The notes below the pieces were generated by a model. The model worked only from the letters and a program-made list of their open reading frames with translations, was not told where the DNA came from and searched no databases. A DNA stretch of 64,000 nt, from contig NZ_JARRIB010000005.1 in the NCBI RefSeq assembly GCF_041647995.1, positions 1 to 64,000 on the forward strand, written 5' to 3'. Shown here piece by piece: positions 26,062 to 33,372 of the stretch (its first letter is position 1; every line of letters starts with the position of its first letter). Origin of the DNA: Pyrococcus kukulkanii (lineage in GTDB: Archaea; Methanobacteriota_B; Thermococci; Thermococcales; Thermococcaceae). The translations under genes were made by a program, and so were the position numbers.

Positions 26062-26122
26062 GTTCACGATTCGTGAACAATTCGTTCACAAAATGTGAAA
26101 GAAAAGTTCATAAATTGTGAAC
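26062..26122. promoter_or_regulatory. Three 17-bp operators at exact 22-bp spacing
   Basis: GTTCACGATTCGTGAAC (26062-26078), GTTCACAAAATGTGAAA (26084-26100) and GTTCATAAATTGTGAAC (26106-26122). Each is a perfect or near-perfect palindrome; the starts are 22 bp apart, two helical turns. The third covers the TATA position expected for the HTH-MNT gene starting at 26137; the first lies just upstream of the nikR TATA. Cooperative binding by the HTH-MNT protein (autoregulation) is the simplest reading; NikR is the alternative. Confidence 0.75.
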
Positions 26123-26136
26123 GAAATTCACCCAAT

Positions 26137-26676
26137 ATGTACAAGCTAATTTCAACAAAGGAGCGAGTTGAAATCTTGAGGTACATTCTCGAACGAGATA
26201 CCATTAGGGTAGAGGAAACGGCAAAAAAGCTCGGAGTTAGTAAAGGTCTTGTATCAAAGCTTCTCCATATGTTAGAAAAGGAAGGTATTGTAAAAAAAGA
26301 GGGGAGGTATTTCAAAGTAATCCTGAACCCAAAAACAAGGGAACTCAAGAGATTTCTAAACTTCTTAACCCTATACCCAAAACTTTCGCAACTAAGAGAA
26401 GAGTGGATAGAGGGTTTAGGCATATACGGAAGTTTCTCAAGGGGAGAGAATAAAGAAGGTAGTGATGTAGATATCTGGATATACACCCAAGGAGAAGATA
26501 TGATAAGGGTAGCAAAGTTCCAAAGGAAGCTCAGGGACACTTTAAAAAGGGAGGTTGATTTGCTTGTCCTTACGCCGAAAAAAATCGAAAGACTAAAAAA
26601 AGAAGATCCAATTTTTTACTATAGCTTGATCTATGGGTCGATAATAATATGGGGGGAAAACCTTGGACAACTTTAA
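26137..26676 (+). CDS. Winged-helix plus minimal nucleotidyltransferase (MNT) antitoxin
   Basis: 179 residues. ATG at 26137 is chosen because the earlier in-frame GTG (26095) lies inside the operators. Residues about 1-75 form a winged helix (EETAKKLGVSKGLVSKLLHM). Residues about 85-179 form an MNT domain with GIYGSFSRGENKEGSDVDIW, the GS-x9-DxD signature, and a third acid in KREVDLLVLT. MNT proteins neutralise HEPN RNases by AMPylation; the fused HTH would add DNA-level autoregulation. No Shine-Dalgarno is visible, so it is probably leaderless. It overlaps the HEPN gene by 14 bp. Confidence 0.82.
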   Translation: MYKLISTKERVEILRYILERDTIRVEETAKKLGVSKGLVSKLLHMLEKEGIVKKEGRYFKVILNPKTRELKRFLNFLTLYPKLSQLREEWIEGLGIYGSFSRGENKEGSDVDIWIYTQGEDMIRVAKFQRKLRDTLKREVDLLVLTPKKIERLKKEDPIFYYSLIYGSIIIWGENLGQL

Positions 26677-27132
26677 AGTTTGTGTAGAGAAAGGACTTCT
26701 GAGAAGAGTTCCTCCTTCAACTGAAAAAGCTTTTCTCAGTCTAAAAAGGGCCGGAGAGTGGCTTGTGGAAGCTGAAATGAATTTAAAATTGGTTCATACA
26801 GAACTTCATTAATTGCGTCATACCTTGCCATGTTTCATTCTGCGAGGGCTTTACTTTTCAAAGATGGGTGGAGAGAAAAGAGCCACTTCTGTGTGGCCAG
26901 GTTCCTTGAGGAATTCTATGTGAAAACGGGAAAACTAGAACAAGAATGGGTAGACTTGCTTGACAGAATGAGAGAAATTAGACATGCCGACCAGTACGAC
27001 GTCAGCTACTCGCCTACAAAAGATGAAGCTGAGGATGCATTAAGGTTAGCTAAACAATTCGTGGAGAAAATTGGGAAGTTGGTGCGGGGGCGGGGATTTG
27101 AACCCCGGAACCCCTACGGGAGGGGATCTTGA
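26663..27132 (+). pseudogene. HEPN toxin partner, frameshifted and running into tRNA-Leu
   Basis: A TTG at 26663 opens DNFKVCVEKGLLRRVPPSTE and reaches EAEMNLKL. A one-base loss near 26795 (GG where GGG would keep frame) stops it. The next frame continues SYRTSLIASYLAMFHSARAL and LFKDGWREKSHFCVARFLEE, with RMREIRHADQYDVSYSP carrying the R-x(4-6)-H HEPN active-site motif, to FVEKIGKLV, and then translates antisense tRNA-Leu until 27132. If the lesion is real the toxin is dead and the MNT gene is an orphan. Confidence 0.7.
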
Positions 27133-27167
27133 GTCCCCCGCCTTTGACCAGGCTCGGCAACCCCCGC
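27080..27167 (-). tRNA. tRNA-Leu (anticodon CAA), CCA encoded
   Basis: Class II tRNA. Acceptor GCGGGGG pairs with CCCCCGC, discriminator A and encoded CCA (27080-27082). Anticodon arm GGGGA-CTCAAGA-TCCCC gives CAA (codon TTG). A long variable arm (CTCCCGTAGGGGTT) precedes the T-arm CGGGG-TTCAAAT-CCCCG. A TATA-like GTTTATAAGGC lies about 35 bp upstream (near 27195-27205, minus strand). Confidence 0.95.
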
Positions 27168-27230
27168 TCTTGCTCAATTATGAGAAGGATGGATATGCCT
27201 TATAAACTTTATCAGAGTAGGAAAAGAAGA

Positions 27231-27306
27231 TGGTAGCCCCGCGGGGATTCGAACCCCGGTCGCGGGATCCAGAGTCCCGCATGCTTGGCCGCTACACCAC
27301 GGGGCT
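27231..27306 (-). tRNA. tRNA-Gln (anticodon CTG), CCA encoded
   Basis: Acceptor AGCCCCG pairs with CGGGGCT; discriminator A and encoded CCA at 27231-27233. Anticodon arm CGGGA-CTCTGGA-TCCCG gives CTG. T-arm CGGGG-TTCGAAT-CCCCG. It reads CAG codons as glutamine and stands 64 bp from tRNA-Leu on the same strand. Confidence 0.94.
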
Positions 27307-27434
27307 ATGGCCATTTTTCTCTCGATAATCGGGATTTTTAAACTTTACGGTGCTATTGAGAAAGATAAAAACTGGAAGTGTCTCCAAAAGGTTAATATAA
27401 GGGAAGGAAGAAGTTGAATGAAAGGTGAGATATT

Positions 27435-27893
27435 ATGATACCTCCAATATTTTTCACCCAAGCCCAACCTTCTAAGACCATTCTAGGAAATGATAGAAGA
27501 ATGTGGGTTGTTGAATGTTTAAGAAAAAATCATGGAAAGGCCGAGATTGGAGAGATAGTTGATTACATAGCCAACTTGGAAGGAAATAACACAAGGAGGC
27601 ACAGGAAGAGTATTTACGTAAGCCTGGTTCAGACCCACCTTCCCAGGATGGAAAGGGAAGGGATAGTCAAGGTTAATAGGGGCACCGTTGAGCTACTAGA
27701 TGTACCCCAGGAAGTTGATAGGTACATGAAGATCAAGAAAACCTCAATCACCTGGCCCCTTCTTTATGTAACCTTCTCGGGGGTTGCCCTGATAGCTTCC
27801 CTACTTAGGAATAGTAGCGAGGGAGTCATAATATCCCTCCTCCTTCTTGGAGTGGCAATTTTCCACTGGATTAAAGCTTCTGAACAATGGTAA
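27435..27893 (+). CDS. Membrane-anchored winged-helix regulator
   Basis: 152 residues. Residues about 15-100 form a winged helix (WVVECLRKNHGKAEIGEIVD, RKSIYVSLVQTHLPRMEREG, IVKVNRGTVELLDVP), resembling the DUF7344-type domain. The C-terminus has two hydrophobic segments (WPLLYVTFSGVALIASLL and GVIISLLLLGVAIFHWI), so it is probably membrane-bound with the DNA-binding domain inside the cell. ATG follows GGTGAGA. It stands immediately upstream of the fibre-like operon in the same direction and is the obvious candidate regulator, which is inference. Confidence 0.75.
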   Translation: MIPPIFFTQAQPSKTILGNDRRMWVVECLRKNHGKAEIGEIVDYIANLEGNNTRRHRKSIYVSLVQTHLPRMEREGIVKVNRGTVELLDVPQEVDRYMKIKKTSITWPLLYVTFSGVALIASLLRNSSEGVIISLLLLGVAIFHWIKASEQW

Positions 27894-27906
27894 TTACCCA
27901 TTACCA
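27888..27906. promoter_or_regulatory. Inverted repeat upstream of the fibre operon promoter
   Basis: TGGTAAT-TACCC-ATTACCA, perfect 7-bp arms, overlapping the stop codon of the membrane winged-helix gene and about 15-20 bp upstream of a TATA-like CTATATAC (27925-27935). Position upstream of TATA/BRE suits an activator site, but it may also serve as a weak terminator. Confidence 0.5.
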
Positions 27907-27955
27907 ACATCTTAATTCGGAACTACCTATATACTAGGTCGTCAAAATCCATGAT

Positions 27956-27976
27956 TGGGTCTCACCATGAGACCCA
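27956..27976. other. 5' leader stem-loop of the fibre operon
   Basis: TGGGTCTCA, loop CCA, TGAGACCCA: a perfect 9-bp stem with a 3-base loop placed at about the expected 5' end of the transcript (TATA near 27925-27935), ending a few bases before the first start codon. It could stabilise an abundant mRNA or control translation start. Confidence 0.6.
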
Positions 27977-27982
27977 GAACGA

Positions 27983-28597
27983 GTGGAGATGGAGAAAGTG
28001 AATAAATTTGGACTAGCCATATTTGGTCTAGTGGCCATATTTGGCCTCGTTCTTGGGGCCGGGGCCAGTTTTAGGGACTACAACGCAAGCAGAAGCGTCC
28101 ATTGGGACGTAGTAACTGATGACACCGAGCTAATTGACCTAACACCAATCCAGCCGTACTCGTACATCAACGAAACCACTGGAAAGTTAGTAATTGACTT
28201 CTCAGCGAACAATCCCAACTACCCAGGGTACGGAGACGGAATTAGCCCAAGTGCAGAGTACAACTTCGACGAGGTTTTCGGAGTCAGCAACCACCTTTGG
28301 GAGGACGTGGATATTGTCGTGGAAATTAAGTCCACCAACAGCAACATAGAGCTGTACGGAGCAGATGGGGGCGTTTATTCAGTGGATGATGGCAACCCTG
28401 CGACAGCCAGCGACTCAGCTAGGGACTGGATTTGCTTTGTCGTTCCTCACAACAACATGGTAAAGATAGGAATTGACCTTTCAGCCGATGGAGACAGCCC
28501 CGGAGACTTTTGGACCGGAAATATAGTTATTAAGGCATACAGGCTTGGCACTGAGCCTGCTTACTTAGCGGGCAAGTGCGGGCAGCCGGTGCCATGA
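27983..28597 (+). CDS. DUF1102-type secreted protein, candidate fibre subunit 1
   Basis: 204 residues (GTG start, or ATG 6 bp later). A signal peptide (FGLAIFGLVAIFGLVLGAGA) is followed by SFRDYNASRSVHWDVVTDD, then TELIDLTPIQPYSYINETTG and a beta-rich domain (FSANNPNYPGYGDGISPSAE) with two Cys. The family (DUF1102) is archaeal with no proven function that I know of. The signal peptide followed by a short conserved strand motif and the adjacent dedicated signal peptidase match TasA/camelysin-like fibre subunits. Highly similar in plan to the next gene. Confidence 0.78.
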   Translation: MEMEKVNKFGLAIFGLVAIFGLVLGAGASFRDYNASRSVHWDVVTDDTELIDLTPIQPYSYINETTGKLVIDFSANNPNYPGYGDGISPSAEYNFDEVFGVSNHLWEDVDIVVEIKSTNSNIELYGADGGVYSVDDGNPATASDSARDWICFVVPHNNMVKIGIDLSADGDSPGDFWTGNIVIKAYRLGTEPAYLAGKCGQPVP

Positions 28598-28611
28598 AGG
28601 AGGTATGAAAA

Positions 28612-29142
28612 ATGAATAAGTTATTTGGGTTTGCCCTGTTCTTCGCAGGGCTAATGTTAGCGGTTGGCGCTGGAGCCAACTTCAGGTACTTTGAAGCAAG
28701 TAGGGATGCTACAGTAGCCATAGTGTCGGATGACACCGAGCTTATTGACTTAACACCACTGCAACCCTATGTCTACCTGAACAACGGAAAGCTAACTGTG
28801 GAAATTTCGTCAAACCATCCTGACTACCCAGGGTACGGAGCAGGCCTTAGCACGGACAGTATCTACGTGTTTGAGGAAATGTTTGAAGTTAGCAACGAAC
28901 TGTGGGAAAATGAAAACGAAGACTACCCAATTTGTGTAACTCTAAAGGCCGACAATGGAGTTAAGTTGTTTGCGGGCTCATATGACAACCCAACAGCAGG
29001 ACCGGCAGGAACTATCAGGGTTACAGTGTACCACGGAGACCCAGTAAAGATAGGAATGATCTTCAACACAACGGGACAGGGACTTGGAGGTCACCAAGTG
29101 CAAATTGACGTGACCGCGGTAGCGGGTGAATGCACTCAATGA
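28612..29142 (+). CDS. DUF1102-type secreted protein, candidate fibre subunit 2
   Basis: 176 residues. Signal peptide LFGFALFFAGLMLAVGAGA, then NFRYFEASRDATVAIVSDD and TELIDLTPLQPYVYLNNGKL, clearly paralogous to the preceding protein (shared ELIDLTPxQPY, HPDYPGYGAGLS and VSNELWEN blocks). The ATG follows a strong GGAGGTATGAAAA site, better than its neighbour's, consistent with high expression. An intrinsic-terminator-like hairpin directly follows the stop. Beta-rich, extracellular, probably polymerising by inference from the operon. Confidence 0.8.
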   Translation: MNKLFGFALFFAGLMLAVGAGANFRYFEASRDATVAIVSDDTELIDLTPLQPYVYLNNGKLTVEISSNHPDYPGYGAGLSTDSIYVFEEMFEVSNELWENENEDYPICVTLKADNGVKLFAGSYDNPTAGPAGTIRVTVYHGDPVKIGMIFNTTGQGLGGHQVQIDVTAVAGECTQ

Positions 29143-29166
29143 AGGGACTTCCGTCCCTTCTTTTTA
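29142..29166 (+). terminator. Hairpin with T-run after the fibre subunits
   Basis: AAGGGAC, loop TTCC, GTCCCTT, followed by CTTTTT. It overlaps the stop codon of subunit 2 and lies 20 bp before the signal peptidase start. A partial terminator here would give excess subunit mRNA over the processing and assembly genes. Confidence 0.7.
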
Positions 29167-29185
29167 AATCTTGGTGGTTTAAGCT

Positions 29186-30166
29186 ATGAGGGCCTCCGAA
29201 ATTTTATTCTCAATTGTCATCCTTACCCTAATAATTCCCTCAATAGTTGGCTTCTTCTTGGGGAGGCCCGTGTTCGTTTCGTACGTTTATTCCGATAGCA
29301 TGTACCCCACCCTTAAGAGGTGGGATGTCTTCTTCATAAACCCCCTATCCAAGGGGGACGTCGGTGATATAATAGTCTTCAACCTTTCGGGCAAGTGGAC
29401 GGTTCACAGGGTGTACGCGATAACCGAAGAGGGTTACATAACCAAGGGAGATAACAACGTTGCCACGGATCAGCAAGACGGCAAAAACCCGCCAGTTCCG
29501 AGGGATCAAGTTATTGGGAAGGTGATAACTGTAGGAGGAAAACCGGTAAAGATTCCGGGGCTTGGAAAGCACGTAAACTCGCCACTTGGAATGGCCCTCC
29601 TTGGTGCTGCGGGTTTGCTTTCAATACTCTCAGACTCCTCCGAGGTTAAGAGGAGGAGGAAGAGGGTTATAATCACGACGGAACAGTTGTACGTTGGACT
29701 TGTGGGCTTATTGGCTATGGCCATAATCTTCGTCGGCTCGATGAGCTGGGGAGGAATTGACGTAACCTATGCCTCCACGTTGGCTGGAGGCCAAAGAGAG
29801 GGCTGGTATCTCCCAGGGAGCGTGGTAGAGAAGAACGTTACCGTGAGTAACCCCACGTACATTCCAATGCTCATAATAGCTGAAGGGAAGGTTCTGAAGA
29901 GAACAACGTTCATTTTGGGCGGGCACGAAGAAGTCTCGGTTCCAATCAGGATAGAGGTTCCCGAGGAAACAAGGATATACACGGAGAGGATAAACATATA
30001 CTCCTACTATCCCATACTTCCCCCCTCGATAGTGGAGGGACTTTACTCCATAGACCCGCACCTGCCACTCATCGTTGAGGGGTTGATAGTGTTCTTCGGC
30101 ATGCTCGCGATAAAACCACTCCTCGGGGAGCCCGAGGTAATAATGGTTAGGAGATCTAAGAGATGA
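29186..30166 (+). CDS. Large SipW-like signal peptidase with extra C-terminal domain
   Basis: 326 residues, twice the size of the general enzyme at 16655. N-terminal membrane helix (ILFSIVILTLIIPSIVGFFL), then SYVYSDSMYPTLKRWDVFF with catalytic Ser in SDSMYP (about 36), KWTVHRVYAI with His (archaeal/SipW type) and ITKGDNNVATDQQDG with Asp. Residues about 125-326 are additional: a hydrophobic segment, a basic KRRRKRVIITTEQLY linker, a second span (VGLVGLLAMAIIFVGSM), an extracellular beta-rich domain of about 100 residues, and a final span before RRSKR. The extra domain may recognise or hold the fibre subunits. It overlaps the next gene as ATGA. Confidence 0.85.
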   Translation: MRASEILFSIVILTLIIPSIVGFFLGRPVFVSYVYSDSMYPTLKRWDVFFINPLSKGDVGDIIVFNLSGKWTVHRVYAITEEGYITKGDNNVATDQQDGKNPPVPRDQVIGKVITVGGKPVKIPGLGKHVNSPLGMALLGAAGLLSILSDSSEVKRRRKRVIITTEQLYVGLVGLLAMAIIFVGSMSWGGIDVTYASTLAGGQREGWYLPGSVVEKNVTVSNPTYIPMLIIAEGKVLKRTTFILGGHEEVSVPIRIEVPEETRIYTERINIYSYYPILPPSIVEGLYSIDPHLPLIVEGLIVFFGMLAIKPLLGEPEVIMVRRSKR

Positions 30167-30540
30167 TTAGGAAGATATTTGGGTTGTTACTCATAGCACT
30201 CGCCGCATTATCTATTTCAGGATCATCATCCACGTTTAGGAGTTACACCGCGGAAAGGGAAGTTCTCGTGAAGATCGGAGAGGATCCGCTGATAGACGTT
30301 GAATGCCTAGAGAATGGGAGTATAATCATAACGAACAACATGAACGTTCCAGTTGACTTCAGGGTCTTCTGCCTTCCCTGCATAATGCCCAGGGATTTCA
30401 CTCTGCTACCGAGGGATGAGAAGATGATTGACGTGTGTTTATTTTACTATATCAAGGCAAAGTGGGACGGAGGAGGAGCGAAGATAAAAGGATGCTGCAT
30501 TCCTCACTGCCACCATCATAGAAGGGGTTGTAAAGGATGA
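30163..30540 (+). CDS. Small secreted protein with Cys/His-rich tail
   Basis: 125 residues. A signal peptide (IFGLLLIALAALSISGSSS) is followed by TFRSYTAEREVLVKIGEDP, which repeats the FRxYxAxRxV motif of the two DUF1102 proteins, so it is likely a third substrate of the adjacent signal peptidase. The mature part has VFCLPCIMPRDF and ends GCCIPHCHHHRRGCKG, nine Cys in total and a HxHHH cluster, suggesting disulfides or metal binding. Overlaps both neighbours as ATGA. It could be an anchor, tip or nucleator by analogy with TapA, which is inference. Confidence 0.75.
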   Translation: MIRKIFGLLLIALAALSISGSSSTFRSYTAEREVLVKIGEDPLIDVECLENGSIIITNNMNVPVDFRVFCLPCIMPRDFTLLPRDEKMIDVCLFYYIKAKWDGGGAKIKGCCIPHCHHHRRGCKG

Positions 30541-31463
30541 TTAGGAAAGAGTACTTGATAGGAGGCATATTCGTAGCATTCCTCCTGATGAGCTTCGCAT
30601 CCTACCTGATGAAGGAGGGATACGAGAAAACAACTTTAATCGAACAGGTGGTTCAAAGGGGGGAGCTCAAGCACTCAGGGTACTTAGCCAACGACACGGT
30701 GTACGGAAGGGTTGCGAGCCTTGAGTACTACCCAACGAAGATACTCGAGGCAATACATGGGAACTACACATATTCGATAGAGCCAAGCGAAAGCGGTTCC
30801 TATTACCTCGTGGGCACCGCCTCGTACTACGTAACCAAGGGGAAGGACAGGATATACCTCGTGAACGAGACGCTGTTCTCGACCAAGGGGAAGTTGCTTA
30901 ACGGAACCTTCAGCCAAGGTTTCAGCATAAATTTGACGGAAGTTGGAGAGAGAAGGAGAGAACTCGCCGAGGCACTACAGCTTCCAAGGATACTGTACGA
31001 GGTCAAGGTTACTGCTAAGGTCAGGACGAAGGAGGGAGAGTTCGTCCAAGAGATGCCGATAGTCGAGGACACTAGCGGACTGACGTACATCAAGAACACG
31101 GAGCTTGAGAAGAAGAGGAACATAGTAGAGACGAGTACCGTGAACAATAAGCTGCTTGGCATGAACGTTTCGACCGCGAGGGTTGTGTTCCCCATATTGG
31201 CACTAGTTTCGGGGATAGCCCTCCTTGTGCTGTGGAGGCCTAAGCCGAAGAGGAAGATAAATGCAATAGAGGGCATGCCAAAAGGAATAAGCTCAAGGGT
31301 TCTCGTCAACGACGAGAAGAGCCTTAAGAAAATAGCGAAGATAATTGGAAGCCCAATTATTCACTACACACTTGACGGGGTCGACGTTTACGGGGTGATA
31401 GATGGGAGCGTTATATACGAGTGGTGGAGCCTCAAGAGCGCTGAGCCTGAATCCAGGCAATGA
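30537..31463 (+). CDS. DUF5305-type membrane protein with two terminal spans
   Basis: 308 residues. An N-terminal membrane helix (LIGGIFVAFLLMSFASYLM), an extracellular beta-rich domain of about 190 residues (SYYLVGTASYYVTKGKDRIY, GTFSQGFSINLTEVGERRRE), then a second span (RVVFPILALVSGIALLVLW) and a cytoplasmic tail of about 75 residues with LVNDEKSLKKIAKIIGSPII and VDVYGVIDGSVIYEWW. The plan matches DUF5305. It is the last gene of the fibre-like operon and overlaps the convergent 31432-33372 gene by 32 bp. A membrane assembly or anchoring role is possible. Confidence 0.75.
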   Translation: MIRKEYLIGGIFVAFLLMSFASYLMKEGYEKTTLIEQVVQRGELKHSGYLANDTVYGRVASLEYYPTKILEAIHGNYTYSIEPSESGSYYLVGTASYYVTKGKDRIYLVNETLFSTKGKLLNGTFSQGFSINLTEVGERRRELAEALQLPRILYEVKVTAKVRTKEGEFVQEMPIVEDTSGLTYIKNTELEKKRNIVETSTVNNKLLGMNVSTARVVFPILALVSGIALLVLWRPKPKRKINAIEGMPKGISSRVLVNDEKSLKKIAKIIGSPIIHYTLDGVDVYGVIDGSVIYEWWSLKSAEPESRQ

Positions 31464-33372
31464 GGATTATGATCCCCGCCCCTATCGCTATTCCTATTAT
31501 TAGGGTCAGCCAGCTCCACTTTGTTACCACCTCCTTAACCGTTGTCGTTGCGGTGAAGGTTACTGGAATCTGCTTCGTCGTGATTATCGTCTGAGTCACG
31601 GTCTTCGTGATGTTGCCAACGCTCATCGTTATTGTCTTAGTAACCTCATTTGTCACCGTTTCCGTGCTTGTAACTACGGAAACCCCACCGCTTGACTTAA
31701 GAACCCTGATTTTAAGCTTGACTTCATCTATCGGCCTGCCGAATGCCTCAAGCTTTCCGACTAGCGTGTAGTTACCTGGGGTAACGGCCACGAGCTTTAG
31801 TGTGGAGTTCCCTTTAACTACCGGAACCTTGACTTCCCCTCCCAAGACCTCCCCCTGCGATATTAAGCCAACGCCATCGGGAAGCTCCAAGGTTAAGTTC
31901 CCCAGGAAGCCCGCTGGGGCCTCCAGTGACACGTTTACTTCGAAAGGAACTCCAGCAGGAACTTCCCTTGGGGAAGTCACGACGAAGTTGACGTTTACGG
32001 GACTAACGCTGACGAGGGGCTCGTTTGAGGAGAAGCTAATCACCTTAAGGCCACCGCAGGCCAAAGGATAGGGGATTGGGGCTACAACATCTGCTTTACC
32101 TAGGGAAATCGTTCCGTTCCTTAACGCAACGACCTTGAATTTAAGCGTCTTTTCCTTTCCTGGTTCCAGCTTGTCTATGTAAACCTCGTCACCACCAAGA
32201 ACCTTAAAGTCCTTCCCTGGGGAAAACGTTAGGAGGGCATTATAAACTGGACTTGTCCCCACGTTCTTAATTATTACATTGACAACCCCAGGAACGAGTG
32301 CGGTAAAGTTCTCCTGGGGAATGATGGTTACGTTTAGCAGGGCAAGGTACCTCGGCTTCTCCCTTGGGTTGTAGAAGGTTATGAAGGTGGCCTTCTTACC
32401 GCTTGAATCCTCGCTCGTGTTCAAAAGGCCTACACTTATCCCATCGTACGTTACCGGGCTTATCCACTGGGAGCTCGCCCTGACTACTCCGTCCTTAAGC
32501 TCGTCGTGGCAGGAATTGAGGATGGAGATGTACGCTACGCCATCGGCTATGCCGTTCACCCTAACTATGTAGGGACCAAGGGCGTAATCTTTGCCTTCAT
32601 AAACCGTGAATTCCCTCGATGGGTCATAGGAAACGTTGATCTGAAGGGCCCTCAGGTAGACCTCGATGGATATCCTCGGATCGCACATGTTGTTGACCAT
32701 GATGCACCTGAAGCCGATGTACTTCACTATGAACTTACCAATTACCTCGCTCTCTCCCTCTTCGATCTTGTACTCCTTCCCACCGTACTCTACGGAGATG
32801 ACGCTCGAGGTCTTATTGTTTACAAGGGTCATGTTTATTCCCTTGATCTCAAGCCTGAGGTTTTCATAGGTTACGTTGTCCCCCACCTTAACCTCTCCCC
32901 TGAACAAGAGGGGCCTCGGGGTTATCGTTATCGAATAATTGGCGAAGTCAAACTTTGAATCCTTAAACGTCTTCTCCTCACCATTGTACGAGGCAAGAAC
33001 CTCAAAAGAGTCCACATCAACATCCTCAACCTTCAAAGTTAAGTTGCCAACCTCAACTTTCTCGCCAACGAAAATTGGGGGAAAGGTCATGTTCACGTAC
33101 AGCATTGGAGGTTCACTAAAGAAGACCCTAAGGACGGTGACGTTGGAGTGGGCAAATTTGTAGAGCCCACCGAGCGGGATGGAGTAGGAGCTTATGGATC
33201 CGTTAAACTCTTCCTGAACGTAAACCTCCCCGCCCATGTCAACGTCCACGAATCCTAAGGTAACGTTCCCAAACTTTACCCCCTCTCCCAGGCTCACCCA
33301 GCCCACGAATGAAGATGCAAGAACCTGGGGAAGGAAAGTTAGCATCAACAGTACCGCAAGCACTTTCCTCAT
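31432..33372 (-). CDS. Large secreted, membrane-anchored beta-repeat protein at the end of the archaellum operon
   Basis: 646 residues. Signal peptide (VLAVLLMLTFLPQVLASSF), several beta domains with many N-x-S/T sequons, two CARDB/NEW3-like repeats (NVTIIPQENFTALVPGVVNV, FVVTSPREVPAGVPFEVNVS), a Thr-rich stalk (about 570-615, with TSTETVTNEVTKTITMSVG) and a C-terminal membrane helix (LTLIIGIAIGAGIIILIAWI). It starts only 6 bp after the arlJ stop on the same strand, so it is probably cotranscribed with the archaellum genes. It may tether or insulate the archaellum in the envelope, or be an S-layer-associated protein unrelated to motility. Confidence 0.82.
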   Translation of the reverse strand: MRKVLAVLLMLTFLPQVLASSFVGWVSLGEGVKFGNVTLGFVDVDMGGEVYVQEEFNGSISSYSIPLGGLYKFAHSNVTVLRVFFSEPPMLYVNMTFPPIFVGEKVEVGNLTLKVEDVDVDSFEVLASYNGEEKTFKDSKFDFANYSITITPRPLLFRGEVKVGDNVTYENLRLEIKGINMTLVNNKTSSVISVEYGGKEYKIEEGESEVIGKFIVKYIGFRCIMVNNMCDPRISIEVYLRALQINVSYDPSREFTVYEGKDYALGPYIVRVNGIADGVAYISILNSCHDELKDGVVRASSQWISPVTYDGISVGLLNTSEDSSGKKATFITFYNPREKPRYLALLNVTIIPQENFTALVPGVVNVIIKNVGTSPVYNALLTFSPGKDFKVLGGDEVYIDKLEPGKEKTLKFKVVALRNGTISLGKADVVAPIPYPLACGGLKVISFSSNEPLVSVSPVNVNFVVTSPREVPAGVPFEVNVSLEAPAGFLGNLTLELPDGVGLISQGEVLGGEVKVPVVKGNSTLKLVAVTPGNYTLVGKLEAFGRPIDEVKLKIRVLKSSGGVSVVTSTETVTNEVTKTITMSVGNITKTVTQTIITTKQIPVTFTATTTVKEVVTKWSWLTLIIGIAIGAGIIILIAWIQAQRS

